From positions 767,501-800,000 of the forward strand of contig JACVTC010000025.1 in NCBI GenBank assembly GCA_016946835.1: a stretch of 32,500 bases of DNA, written 5' to 3'. A program made the position numbers and the translations under genes. The notes beneath the pieces are model-generated. The model was not told the DNA's origin and made no database searches. It saw only the letters and a program-made list of their open reading frames with translations. The first letter of the stretch is position 1, and each line of letters begins with the position of its first letter. Shown here one piece after another: positions 19,905 to 31,200 of this stretch. Source of the DNA: Neocallimastix lanati (nom. inval.) (lineage: Eukaryota; Neocallimastigomycota; Neocallimastigomycetes; Neocallimastigales; Neocallimastigaceae).

Positions 19905-20345
19905 TTAGCATATAAAGTAGAACTGGGCTTTCTACTGGTTGTTATGTGGCGGACTTAATAATCATCTGGTGTCCAGCCAACCTCTGCTGGTATCTATTCT
20001 TGATCTGATTTTCCCGATAGGGTTTGGAGAAAGGGTATAGGGGTTATAATGGCTCAATTTCAGGTAAGTATTAATTCCGCTACTACCATTATTGGATTGC
20101 CACGTATTTAATCTCTATATTTGATCACACATAGCATCCTAGTGTAGTTGTATAGCCTATACTGAGAGGGTTACGAGTTCAATTTCTATAGGATGGCATG
20201 GATGTTATTTGGCAAGACATGTCTACTGGAGCTACCTCTGCTTAGGAATTTGGAGCGCCGACGTCGTACTGATATAGTATAAGATATATATACCAAAGTA
20301 TATATGTTCTTTACACGCCCATATATATAATATGGGATAGACATG
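19905..20345. ncRNA. Unexplained G+C-richer island with several hairpins, possible structured RNA or old element relic
   Basis: Composition changes sharply here: bases 19921-19980 contain 27 G/C, whereas the flanks are nearly all A/T. TATAAAG at 19912 precedes local hairpins: GTAGAA...TTCTAC (about 19917-19935), CCAGC...GCTGG, CCC-GATA-GGG, and a 7-bp closing stem CATCCTA...TAGGATG (about 20137-20197) with a B-box-like GAGTTCAATTTC inside. Near the end are ATATATAC-CAAA-GTATATAT (20286-20305) and CCCATAT...ATATGGG. A strong donor-like CAGGTAAGTA at about 20062 and a CATAG acceptor at about 20136 suggest a possible intron. All frames checked hit stops. No match to U1, U2, U6, 5S, SRP or RNase P signatures was recognised, nor a canonical tRNA. 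Strand is unknown. Confidence 0.3.
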
Positions 20346-20894
20346 TGAATTCATATGTGTAAAAAACTTATTTATATATCTCTACAATACGGTTGCGTTA
20401 ATATATAAATAGTAATTGAAATGTGAACAACAAATTTTAATTTTTGAAATTTCAATTTACAGTTATAATTTAAGTCTTATAAAAATATTATTTTGTAATT
20501 TTTATTATTATTTAATATTTTATTTATAAATTATATATAAAATAAAAGGTTTAATTCTATTATTAAGATGTTATAATAACAACTAAAGTTTTAGTTATAA
20601 AAAATTAATATTTTAAATAATATTAATTTAAATATAAATTTATAAAATAAAATTTTTTAATAATAAAATATAAAAATATAAAAATATAAAAATATAATAT
20701 TAATAGAAAAATATAAAAATATAATATCAATAATAAAATATAAAATATAAAAATATAATATAAATATTAATAATAAAATATAAAAAATAAGGTTATAAGG
20801 AAAATAATTATTTATCATTTTCCTTATAACATGATTGTCAAAAAAAAAAAAAATTATATAAAAATATTTTATTTTTTATTGACCTTTTTAATTT

Positions 20895-20925
<31 letters not shown>

Positions 20926-21029
20926 TACATTTATTTCTTTTTTACTTAAAATTATATTAAATTTTATGGCGTAATAATATAAATTTTAAAAGCCACAAAT
21001 GAATAGATGGCTTATTAAAATTTCAAAAA

Positions 21030-21048
21030 AAAATTGGCGTTTTGGACC
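21030..21048 (-). repeat. Right copy of 19-bp inverted pair (possible MULE terminus)
   Basis: This is the exact reverse complement of 3086-3104. On the - strand it reads GGTCCAAAACGCCAATTTT. Confidence 0.5.
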
Positions 21049-21853
21049 ACATTCTTTATTTATTTATTTATTTATTTATTCATATATAATTGTATTATAA
21101 ATATTAAAAATTTTATGGCGTTAAATTACAAAAAAAGAACGCCACATTACCAAATGTAAGGTTAAAATGCAACATTCATTTTAACCTTGATATATTTTAT
21201 TATTATTAATAATAAATAAATAAATAAATAAATAAATAAAATGACAAAAATTCTAATTAAAATATAAAATATAAAATTAAATTTATATTTTATTACATTC
21301 AAAAAAAAAAAAAAAAACAAACAGAAATATGTTTAGAGATTATTATTTAAATCATTTTTGATAATTATATAATTTTATATAAATTATTTTATATTTTTTA
21401 ATTTTATTATTTTATTATTCTTTAAATAAATAAAAATTTAACTTTAATTAAGAAGTTATTGAAGTATTATTTATTTCTTTCTTTTTTTTTTTTTTTTTTC
21501 TTTTTTTTATTTATTAGTTAATTAGTTAATCCTCTTATTAAAGATGTTAAATCTTTTTTTTTTTTTTTTTTATTAGTTAATCATCTTATTAAAAATGTTA
21601 TCTTCTTTTTTTATTTTAATTTTAATTAAATTAAATTAAATTACAACAAACACATACTTAACGTACATAATTCCTACATTTTGTAATTCATTCTTTAATT
21701 ATGAATAATTAAATTTATTTATTTATTTACTTATTTATTATGATTTTAAATTAAAATAAAAAAAAATTTTTTTTTATTTAATTTTGTTCTTTTTTTGTTA
21801 TTTGAAAAAAATTTTAAATGAAATATTCATAATAATAATAATTATTATAATAA

Positions 21854-21884
<31 letters not shown>

Positions 21885-22597
21885 AAAGAGGAGAAGACAA
21901 TACAAAAGATTAAATTGAAAAAAAAAAAAAATAAAAATTAATGAACTTTGGCTATTTTTTTTTTAAATAATTAAATAAATTTCTTTTTATTTCTTTTAAT
22001 TTAATAATTAAGCGCTGTATTTTAAACATAACTCCTTCAAATATACATACATATATATATTTTTTCCCAATTAATATATTTAATATATAATATTTTATTA
22101 CTTTCCATCTATAAGTATATGTCTATTTAATAAAAGAGAAAAAGGATATAAAAAAAATAAAGAGCTTAAACTTTTTTTTTTTTTTCTTTTTGGCTTATTT
22201 AATAAATAAATACTATTGGAATTAAAGAAAAGTAATCAATATAAGATTTATTATAAATTTTAAGCAATAAATATATTTTTTTTTTGACTTTTTAAATTTT
22301 GTAATTTTAATCTTTATTAATATATAATATATCTTTTATTTCTTTAATTAAACTAACGAATCTTATTTTCATATATATATTTTTTCTTATTCTTCTTCTT
22401 ATTTTTATTCATATTCATATTCATATTCATATTCATATTTATCTTATTATTTTATTTTATAATTTTTGTTTTAATAATATGTTTATATCATATTAATAAA
22501 AATATTTAATTCATTTATAATTATTGAATTCTTTAAAATTATAAATTTATATAATATATATATATTACAATAATCCTGTTTCAATAGTAAAACATAT

Positions 22598-22626
22598 GCT
22601 GGATTAACGTAATGCAGGAATCCAGC
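22598..22626. other. 8-bp perfect inverted repeat in a small GC-containing patch upstream of TAF2
   Basis: GCTGGATT (22598-22605) and AATCCAGC (22619-22626) flank a 13-base loop in otherwise A/T sequence, about 250 bp before the first recognised TAF2 exon. An ATG inside the loop opens a 13-codon run ending AFQL, which loosely resembles the residues before HQ in TAF2 proteins. It hits TAA with no usable donor, so a coding role is not supported. Confidence 0.4.
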
Positions 22627-22868
22627 GGCAATATACGTGCTTTTCAATTATAAGTGTTTAATGAAATTAAATATTATAATTTTAAAATGAAAAAAAAAAA
22701 AAAAAAAAAAAAGAAGATAAAATAAAATAAAAATCAATCTAAAAGATATTAATTGGACCAAATCTATTATAATTTATTATCATTATCATTTTCATTATCC
22801 TTTTTTATTTTTATTTTTATTTTTTATTTTTATTTTTATTTTTTTTTTATATTTCATTTCATTACAAG

Positions 22869-24041
22869 GCACCAAAGAATTTCATTAGAAATTGATTTCT
22901 CAATTAAATCAATATATGTTAGTAGACTTTAAATGGATTTATAAATATAATTATATCTATATACACACACATTTTTTTTTAAACAATAATTGGAAAAAAA
23001 ATTCTTTTATATTAATATTATTAATTGTTAAAATATCAATATATAGGGATTTGTTGAATTAATTGTACAACCTCTTATACCAGATTTAAAAAAGATTCGA
23101 TTAAATTGTAGACAAATAAGTAGGTTTTATAATTTAATTTATGATGAATCGTTTTGAAATTTAATTAGGAAATGCTAATTACAATCAAATTATACTATCT
23201 TTATTAATATAATCAATAATAATAATAATAATAATAATAATAAAGCAATACGAAAAATATCTGTTAATAAAATACCAGCTCAATATAATTTATCGGATCC
23301 ACTCTCAAAAGTATTACCAACAAATAAATGTGTAAATAATCATTTTGAATTTAAACAAGAATATTTTAATTCACTTCAAGAAGCAGATGAGGGAGAATTA
23401 CTTATTAATATACCAGAAGAAATTGAAATAAAAAAAGTAATGAATTGTAAAATAATAATAATAATAATAATAATACAGACAATTTGATGAATTAAAAATA
23501 ATCAATATTAGTATTCATTATTAAAATTATTTTCTTAAAATAATATTAGGTAATATCGAAAAATAAAGAATCAATAATAGATAAAGATAAAGAAAAAGAA
23601 AAAGAAAATCCATCAAGTGGAGGTAATAACTGTTATGATTAATAATTATTTATTATATTGATGAATAATGAATAATAGAAATTATTAGTAATTGAAATGA
23701 AATGACTTAAAAATTAATTTTATAAAAAATAAATTATATATATATAAAATTGAAATTAAAAGCCAATAATACAAATGCACAACCAGAAGAACAAGAAAAG
23801 TATTATCCTATAATTGTTAGAATTGAATATGAATTGGTTGATCCAGATTCTGGAATATATTTTAATATGCCAGATCCTGAAGCAGCACCATACGTAAGTA
23901 TTAATATTATGCATAGTTTTTTTTTTTTTTTATAAAGTTTTATTTTGTATTAATATTTAACCACTTTTGATATATATATATATATTTTTTTTTATTTTGT
24001 TTTATTTTATTATTATTTTTTTTTTCATTATTTTTTATTTA

Positions 24042-24079
<38 letters not shown>

Positions 24080-25204
24080 AATATTTATATATAAATATAT
24101 AAATTATTAATATTACAATAATTTCTATATATCAATTGTTTTTCATATTTCATATTATATGCTATTAATAAAATTAATAAAAATTTTAAATTTATAATAC
24201 ATTTTTTTATTTTATTTTAATTTTTTTTTTTTTTTGATTGTATTAATAAATAAAATAAATTTAATAATAAAAGAGATATCCTCATATGTACACTTATAAT
24301 CAATGTGGATTTGCAAGATTATGGATGCCTTGTATAGATAAATTTCAAGAACGTTGTACATGGGAAATGGAATATATTGTAGCAAAAACGGTAAGACCTC
24401 AAATGTTGGATAATAATTCATATTTAGTTGATGATGAAGAAGATGAAGATGATGAAGCAGAACTTACTGTAGTTAGTAGTGGTGAATTAGTAGAACAAAT
24501 TATACATCCATTAGATTCTTCTAAGAAAATTTTCTATTATACATTAAATGTTCTTTCTGCAGCACCGAATATTTATTTTACTGTTGGACCATATAAAATG
24601 AGAAAACTCATTAGTTGGCAAAGTATGGGTAAATCATCACTTATTGCAGGTATTAATTCTAATAATTCAAATAATAATCCAACAAAAAATTCACAAAATA
24701 AGAATAAATCTATTGATCCAAATGAAAAATATTCGAAAAAATCAGCAATAGATAATACGGAGGAAAAGAAGGAAGATAATGATGATGAAAATGAAATATT
24801 ATCTAATACGATATCAGGAATTGGAGGTGGATATATATTTTATTTACCAGGACGTAAAGAAGAAGCTGAATATACCACAAATTTCATTCAACAAGCTTTT
24901 TCATTTTATGTCCAATATATTGGAGCCCCATATCCTTATTTATCTTTTAAACTTGTTTGTATTGAGAATCCTATCAATCCATTAATTGTAGGAACCACTA
25001 TTAGTTTTATGAGGTATTATTTGTCAAAAAAAAATTTTTTTTTTTCTTTTTTAAGTTAATAATTATAATTTTTACACTTTTTTTTTTTTTTTTTGTTTTT
25101 TTTTTTTGTTTTTTGTTTTTGTTTTTGTTTTTTATTAATAAAATACTATATATATGATATATTAAAATAATAAAAATATTAATTGATAATAATAATAATC
25201 ATTG

Positions 25205-25261
<57 letters not shown>

Positions 25262-25593
25262 TATTAATTTGTCTAATTTTTTTTTATTGTATATATATTA
25301 AATTAATAAATAGTACACTTTATTTAGTTACAAATGATATTATTGATCAAACATATGAAACAAGAAAAAATATATCAAGATCATTAATTATGCAATGGTA
25401 TGGTTCATATATAGTACAAAAAACATGGTTAGATACATGGCTTATACATGGAATATCACATTATATTGCAGGATTATTTTTGAAAAGACATTTTGGAAAT
25501 AATGAATATAAATATCGTTTAAGAAAAGTAAATTATTTAATTATAATAATATTAATAAATAATTATAATAATAGCAATTAATAATTAATAATT

Positions 25594-25624
<31 letters not shown>

Positions 25625-28178
25625 TAAATTATGATAAATTTTATATTAATTACAATTAATATATATATATATGCATATATAATAAATTCAATATATATAA
25701 ACCTTTTTTTTATTTCTAAAACAATAATAACTTTAGGATATAGATTATTTAGTAAAATTAGATGTTAATCAACCACCACTTTATCCATTAATATTTTCAA
25801 CAGATGATAATCAATCACCTATTCTAAATCCAATAAATATATTACATTATTCACCAGATGATGATTATTTATCATCAAGGAGTGAATTTTTATCATTGAA
25901 AGGACCGTTGGTTATATATATGTTGAATAAACGTTTAGGAAAAGGAATTCTACAAAAAGTTATTACAAGAATTATAAATTCATTTGAACAAGGTGAAATT
26001 CCATTTGGCCTAAGTACTCATCATTTTTTAAAACTATGTAGAAAATTAAGTAAAGATATTGATTTAAAAGAATTTGCTGATCAATGGATTTATGGAACAG
26101 GTATTCCAAAGTTTTATTTTACACATCATTTCAATAGAAAAAGAATGACAGTAGAATTTAAATTTAGACAAGAATCAACAAGTAATTGGGGAAAAAAGAT
26201 TAAATTTACAGGTCCATTAACTATTCGTGTACATGAACCAAGTGGTGTATTCGATACGGAGGTTCAAGTATCAGAGGTTCAACAAAATTTTGATGTACAA
26301 TATCATACTAAATATAAGCGTATTAGAAGTACAAAATCAAAAAAGAAAAAAAAATCAAAGAAAAATATGGAAGAAGATGAATTAGAGGATGATGAAGAAA
26401 CAGATGAAAATGAAGAAATAAATTGGGGTGAAGGAACAGACAGATCTCCAGTAGAATGGATCAGAATGGATCCAGATACAGAATGGTTAACATTAATTAT
26501 TCTGGAGCAAACTCATTTTATGTGGGGTAACCAACTTCAAAAAGATAAAGATGTTATAGCACAGCATCATGCAATTTCCGAATTAAAATATCATAATATA
26601 CCAGAAGAAGCTGTTTCTGCTGTAGTTTTAACATTAGAAAAGGCAATGCTTGATTGCTCTAATTATTATAAAATTAGAATGGAAGCATCAAAAACAATTG
26701 TATATTGTTCAGCAGTACAAGGTATCGAAAAATTAATGAAAGCGTATAAAGAACAATTTTGTTATCCATATCATGAAAGTACTCATGCCTTTATACCGTA
26801 TTCTAATGATTTTTCAAATTTAAGTGAATATTTTGTTCAAAAATCAATACCAGCAGGAATGATTGGAGCAAGAGATGAGCATGATTTAGCGTTTTACGAT
26901 GTCAGAAGATTTATACTAGATCTCTTAGAGAATAATGATAATACCGATAATCAATATTCAGATTGCTATCATATTGCATCGTTAATTACATCCATTGGAT
27001 TGGCATTTGTTCCAACTAAAAAATCGGTAACAAAACCAAAAATAACAATAGAAACAAATGAAGTTAAGAATCAAGTAGATGATGAAGGTGATTTAGTTAT
27101 AGAAGAATTTGATATTAATGGAATAAATGATGAAAATCAAGATGTTGTTTCCAAGGATAAAATGCAAAATATTTCAGAAACAGAGGCAGAAAAAGAAAAT
27201 TTAATATTCAAAGAGGCGCTAGAAGAAATTGAAAGATATAGGATAAGAGATATGATTATTCCATCCTATCATAATATTATCACTGTGAAATGTTTAGAAA
27301 CTTATCATTTATGGATGATGGCAGAGTTAATACCGGTTAATTACAAAATATTTTTACCCTACACTAGATATGGCACCTGCTTATTTATTAGATTGGTAGC
27401 AATTGATGCAATTATTATACTGAATGGTTTATTTATTGATTCCATTTGTAAATATATATTTTATATGTTACGTGATGATCCATCTCCTTATTTTAGATTC
27501 CATATTATAAAATCGTTATGTGCTTATATATCACTTTTAGGAGGAATAACCGATAGTGATGTTCAAAAGAAATCTCAAGTACTTGAAAATTCAACTAATA
27601 TGATTATGCATCAGAAAACAAAAAATAATCAGAATGAGCTCTTAAAAAAGTATCGAATAGAATTTGCTGAAAATAAATTTGTTAGAGAAATGATTTGGGA
27701 TCTATTAAAGTACGTATATATATATATATATATATTTTTTTTTTTTCTTTCTTTCTTTCTTTCTTTCTTTTTCTTATTAACTTATTTATTTTTTTATTTT
27801 TTTTTTTTAAAAAAAATAAATATAATAAATTTGATAAAATAATATATATAATATACAATTTAAAATATAATATCTTTCTATTACTATCTCTATTTATTTA
27901 ATTTTTATTAAATATCATAAAAGTAATAATCCAGTTAAAAATCATAGGATAAGAATGAAATTACTAAATTTATGTGAAATATTATATATTCCTATTATTC
28001 CAGAGGAACCACCTGTATCACAAAAGGGTTCTTTAATGAAATTAAAGATTAGAATGTCATCAACAGCTGCATCAGATGTATTTATTTATTTATTTAATTT
28101 ATTTATTTATTTATTTATTATATTTATTATTTTTTTTAAAAAAATATCATATCATTATTAATTTAAATGATATTAATC

Positions 28179-28245
<67 letters not shown>

Positions 28246-31200
28246 TTATGGATTTAATTAATTTGATTATTTTATTAATATATATATATATATATTTTTT
28301 ATTTTATTTTATTTTTTTAATATTTTTTTTAATATTTATTATATAAATATATATTATATATTATATATACATTTTTTATATTTTTATATATTTTTATTTA
28401 TATTTGATATAATTTTATATCTATTATATATATATATATTATTTAATTATTATTATTATTTAATATTTATTATATAAATTTATTTTATATATTTTTATAT
28501 ATTATATATATATATTTTTTTATTTTATTTATTTTATTTTATTTTTTATTTTTTATTTTATTTTATTTTTATTTTTAAGACTTATAATGAACCAATTAAG
28601 ACAATTACAATTAATAGTAATATGATTAGAGAAAGAGATAAAGAAAAAGAAAGAGAAAAGGAAAGAGAAAAGGAAAGAGGTAGAGTAAAAGAAATAGAAA
28701 GAAGTAGAGATCGGGAAAGAAGTGTTGATAGAGAAAGAAGTAGAATTAGAGAAAGAAGTAGAGATAGGGAAAGAAGTATTGATAGAGAAAGAAGTAAAAT
28801 TAGGGAAAGAAGTAGAGAAAGAAATAGTAAAGATGAAAATAAAAAGATAAATATATTAAAGATTGAAAGGCCACCTAGTATTATTAAGGTTAAAGAACTA
28901 AAGGAGGATAAAGGAATTAGATCTGAAAGAAGTTCTAAAGTCGAACAAAAAATTAAACCAATTAATTTCATTATCAAAGGTAAGGATGAAAAAGTAATTC
29001 TTAAAAGTAAAGATGAAAAAATTATATTAAAAAATAAGGAAGAAAAGACGGATAAAAAGGAAAGGATAGAAAAGAAAGAAAGAATAGATAAAAAAGAAAG
29101 AAAAAGTATATCGTCAAAATCAGAATATTCAGAGAAAAAAGAAATTAAAGATTTTGCAAAATTTTTGGAACTTGGAGAATTTATAATAGATGGTCTTAAA
29201 AATAATAGTTATTCATCACCATTTTTATTGCCAGTTGAAAATATACCATATTATCATGATATTATTAAATACCCAATGGATGTAAGTACGGCAGAGAAAA
29301 AATTAAATGCAGGACAATATAACAATAAAATTGAAGAATTAATTAGGGATATACGTCAAATTTTCCAAAATTGTTATATATTTAATCAAGATGGAAGTGG
29401 TATCTCTGAACAATGTAAAAATTTTGAATCATATTTTGAAAATAAAATTATACCAGAACTTCGAAGAAAAGCGAAATATCTAAATTATCCATTACAAAGT
29501 AATATAAAAGATATTCAACCTCTGTATACACGTCAAGATCTTAATCCATCGCTTATCTCAGGAACATCAACATCAACATCAACATCAACTTTAACAACTG
29601 TCCCCCCTGTAAAAGATACGATTAAAATTAATTTCATTTCGAATAAGAATTCTTCAAAGAATTCTTCTAAAAATTTAGTATCACAACCATCAAAAATTAC
29701 ATCCCCTAAATTAGAAAGAAAACATTCTGTTAGAATAAAGAGTCAAGTTTCCACATCCAATTTCAATAATATTGTTTTTTCTACACCGGAACGTATTCAT
29801 AAAGCTTCCGAAAAATCATCTTCTACTTCTATCGTTATACCAACTCCTAATTTAAATCGTGAAAAAAGTAGTAATGAAATTAATCCAACAAAATCAATTA
29901 ATAATTATAAAAATGAAATGAAAATGTGTAAAAAAGTACTTGGAAAATTATTAAAAAATCCAAATTCTGGTCAATTTAAAGAACCTGTCGATCCAGTAAA
30001 ATTTAATATCCCAACCTATTTTTCAATTATTAAAAACCCAATGGATCTTGGTACCATAAAAATAAAGCTTGAAAATAAAGAATATAAAGATAAATGTGAA
30101 TTTGAATGTGATGTTCGATTGGTTTTTTCTAATTGTCTTTTATTTAACCCCCCTGGTACACCGGTAAATGATTATGGTAAAGAATTGGAAAAATATTTCA
30201 ATAATGAATGGAAAGAAATGAATGGTGATTTATTTATGGGAAAAGAGGAACAAAAATTTTGTGGTAAAATTATATCAAAATTACAAAAACATAAATCTGC
30301 CTCTCAATTTTTATATCCAGTGGATAAAAATATTTACCCACAATATTATGAAATTATTCGGAAACCTATGGATTTAAATACTTTAAAGTCAAGATTAAAC
30401 GTTGGAAAATATAATAATTTATCAAAATTTGAAAGTGATGTTCGATTAATTTTTAGAAATTGTTACACTTTTAATGATCCAAGTTCTTTCTTATCTCAGC
30501 AAGCTCATATTTTAGAAAGCTACTTTAATAAAGAATGGGCTTATGATTTAGAAAAGTTCAAAGCATCTAAACTATCAGATACAAAATCATTAAATAATTC
30601 TAATATTGAAGGTACTAATGAAAATAATGTAAATGTAGATAATTCAAAAGTAAAGAATTCATTAAAAAAATCTAATAATAATGAAAGAACCATAAAAATA
30701 CGTACAAGTATGTCACCTGAGCCTTTAGAACATTCTAAAACTATAATCTATCTTAAAAGTAATAATAGTATAACTAATAATACTAGTAATACCAATACCA
30801 ATAGTTTAAAGGATGAAAAAGGTAGGGAATATCAAGATAATAATAGTATTAATTCAACAAAAACTAAAAGAGGTTCCGTCTATTCTTCTGAAAAGGATAC
30901 CACAAAAGAAAGAATTCAAAAAATTAAAATTGAAATGAATAATGGTAATTCTAATTCCATGGTAGATACAAAGACAAAGTCAAATACAGAAAATAATAAA
31001 ATTAAATTAAATAGTATTCGATCAATATCAAGTGCAGTGGAAATTTCAGCGAAACGAATAAAGAAAGACAATAATAGTCATGAAAAATCAAAAGATAATA
31101 AAAATATGAATTTAAATTTGTCACGAGATGAAATTTCAAAATCATCGAATGAACTCAAAGAACAAAATACTTTTGTAAAATCGGAGGAATATAAAAAATG

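Larger units (their letters stand above)
3086..21048 (-). mobile_element. Candidate MULE-type DNA transposon, split by retrotransposon insertions
   Basis: The element is inferred from two transposase fragments on the - strand (19096-19485 and 3767-4802) that form one interrupted gene, plus an inverted pair of 19-bp identical sequences at 3086-3104 and 21030-21048 (GGTCCAAAACGCCAATTTT and its complement). Removing element A and one copy of its duplication leaves about 3.7 kb, a reasonable size for an autonomous MULE. Further inward, both ends also share GGCTTTTAAAATT. No 8-11 bp target duplication directly outside the pair could be found, so the ends are tentative. The transposase fragments themselves are well supported. 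Confidence 0.45.
20346..22868. other. Long AT-rich intergenic region
   Basis: It contains many simple repeats (TTTA runs near 20900 and 21058, AAAT runs near 21210 and 21855, ATTCAT repeats near 22407-22440), poly-T tracts and two similar copies of TTAGTTAATC...CTTATTAAA near 21513-21605. GGCGTT-type motifs occur near 20968, 21036, 21117 and 21140. The undetected 5' exon(s) and promoter of the TAF2 gene probably lie in its last few hundred bases. No other gene is seen. Confidence 0.6.

Noticed and set aside
19940-20070. U1 snRNA on the - strand of the GC island (ACTTACCTG followed later by GATCAAGAA)
   Set aside because: The spacing between the 5' end and the loop-like motif is about 80 bases, much too long, and no Sm site was found. 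ACTTACCTG is simply the complement of a strong 5' splice-site sequence.
20137-20197. A tRNA gene closed by CATCCTA/TAGGATG
   Set aside because: At 61 bases it is too short, and the T-arm and anticodon arm do not form. At most it is a tRNA-like remnant.
25314-25527. TAF2 as an active peptidase
   Set aside because: The position matching the zinc motif has no HExxH, and the remaining features match TAF2, which is non-catalytic.
28582-28977. Antisense Leu/Ser-rich ORF, and a similar one at 31618-31965
   Set aside because: Both are the complements of the coding Arg/Glu/Asp repeats of TAF2. They have no independent signal.
29091-29170. A frameshift between the charged linker and bromodomain 1
   Set aside because: First suspected from miscounting A runs. 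Codon-by-codon recounting shows one continuous frame from 28580 through bromodomain 1.
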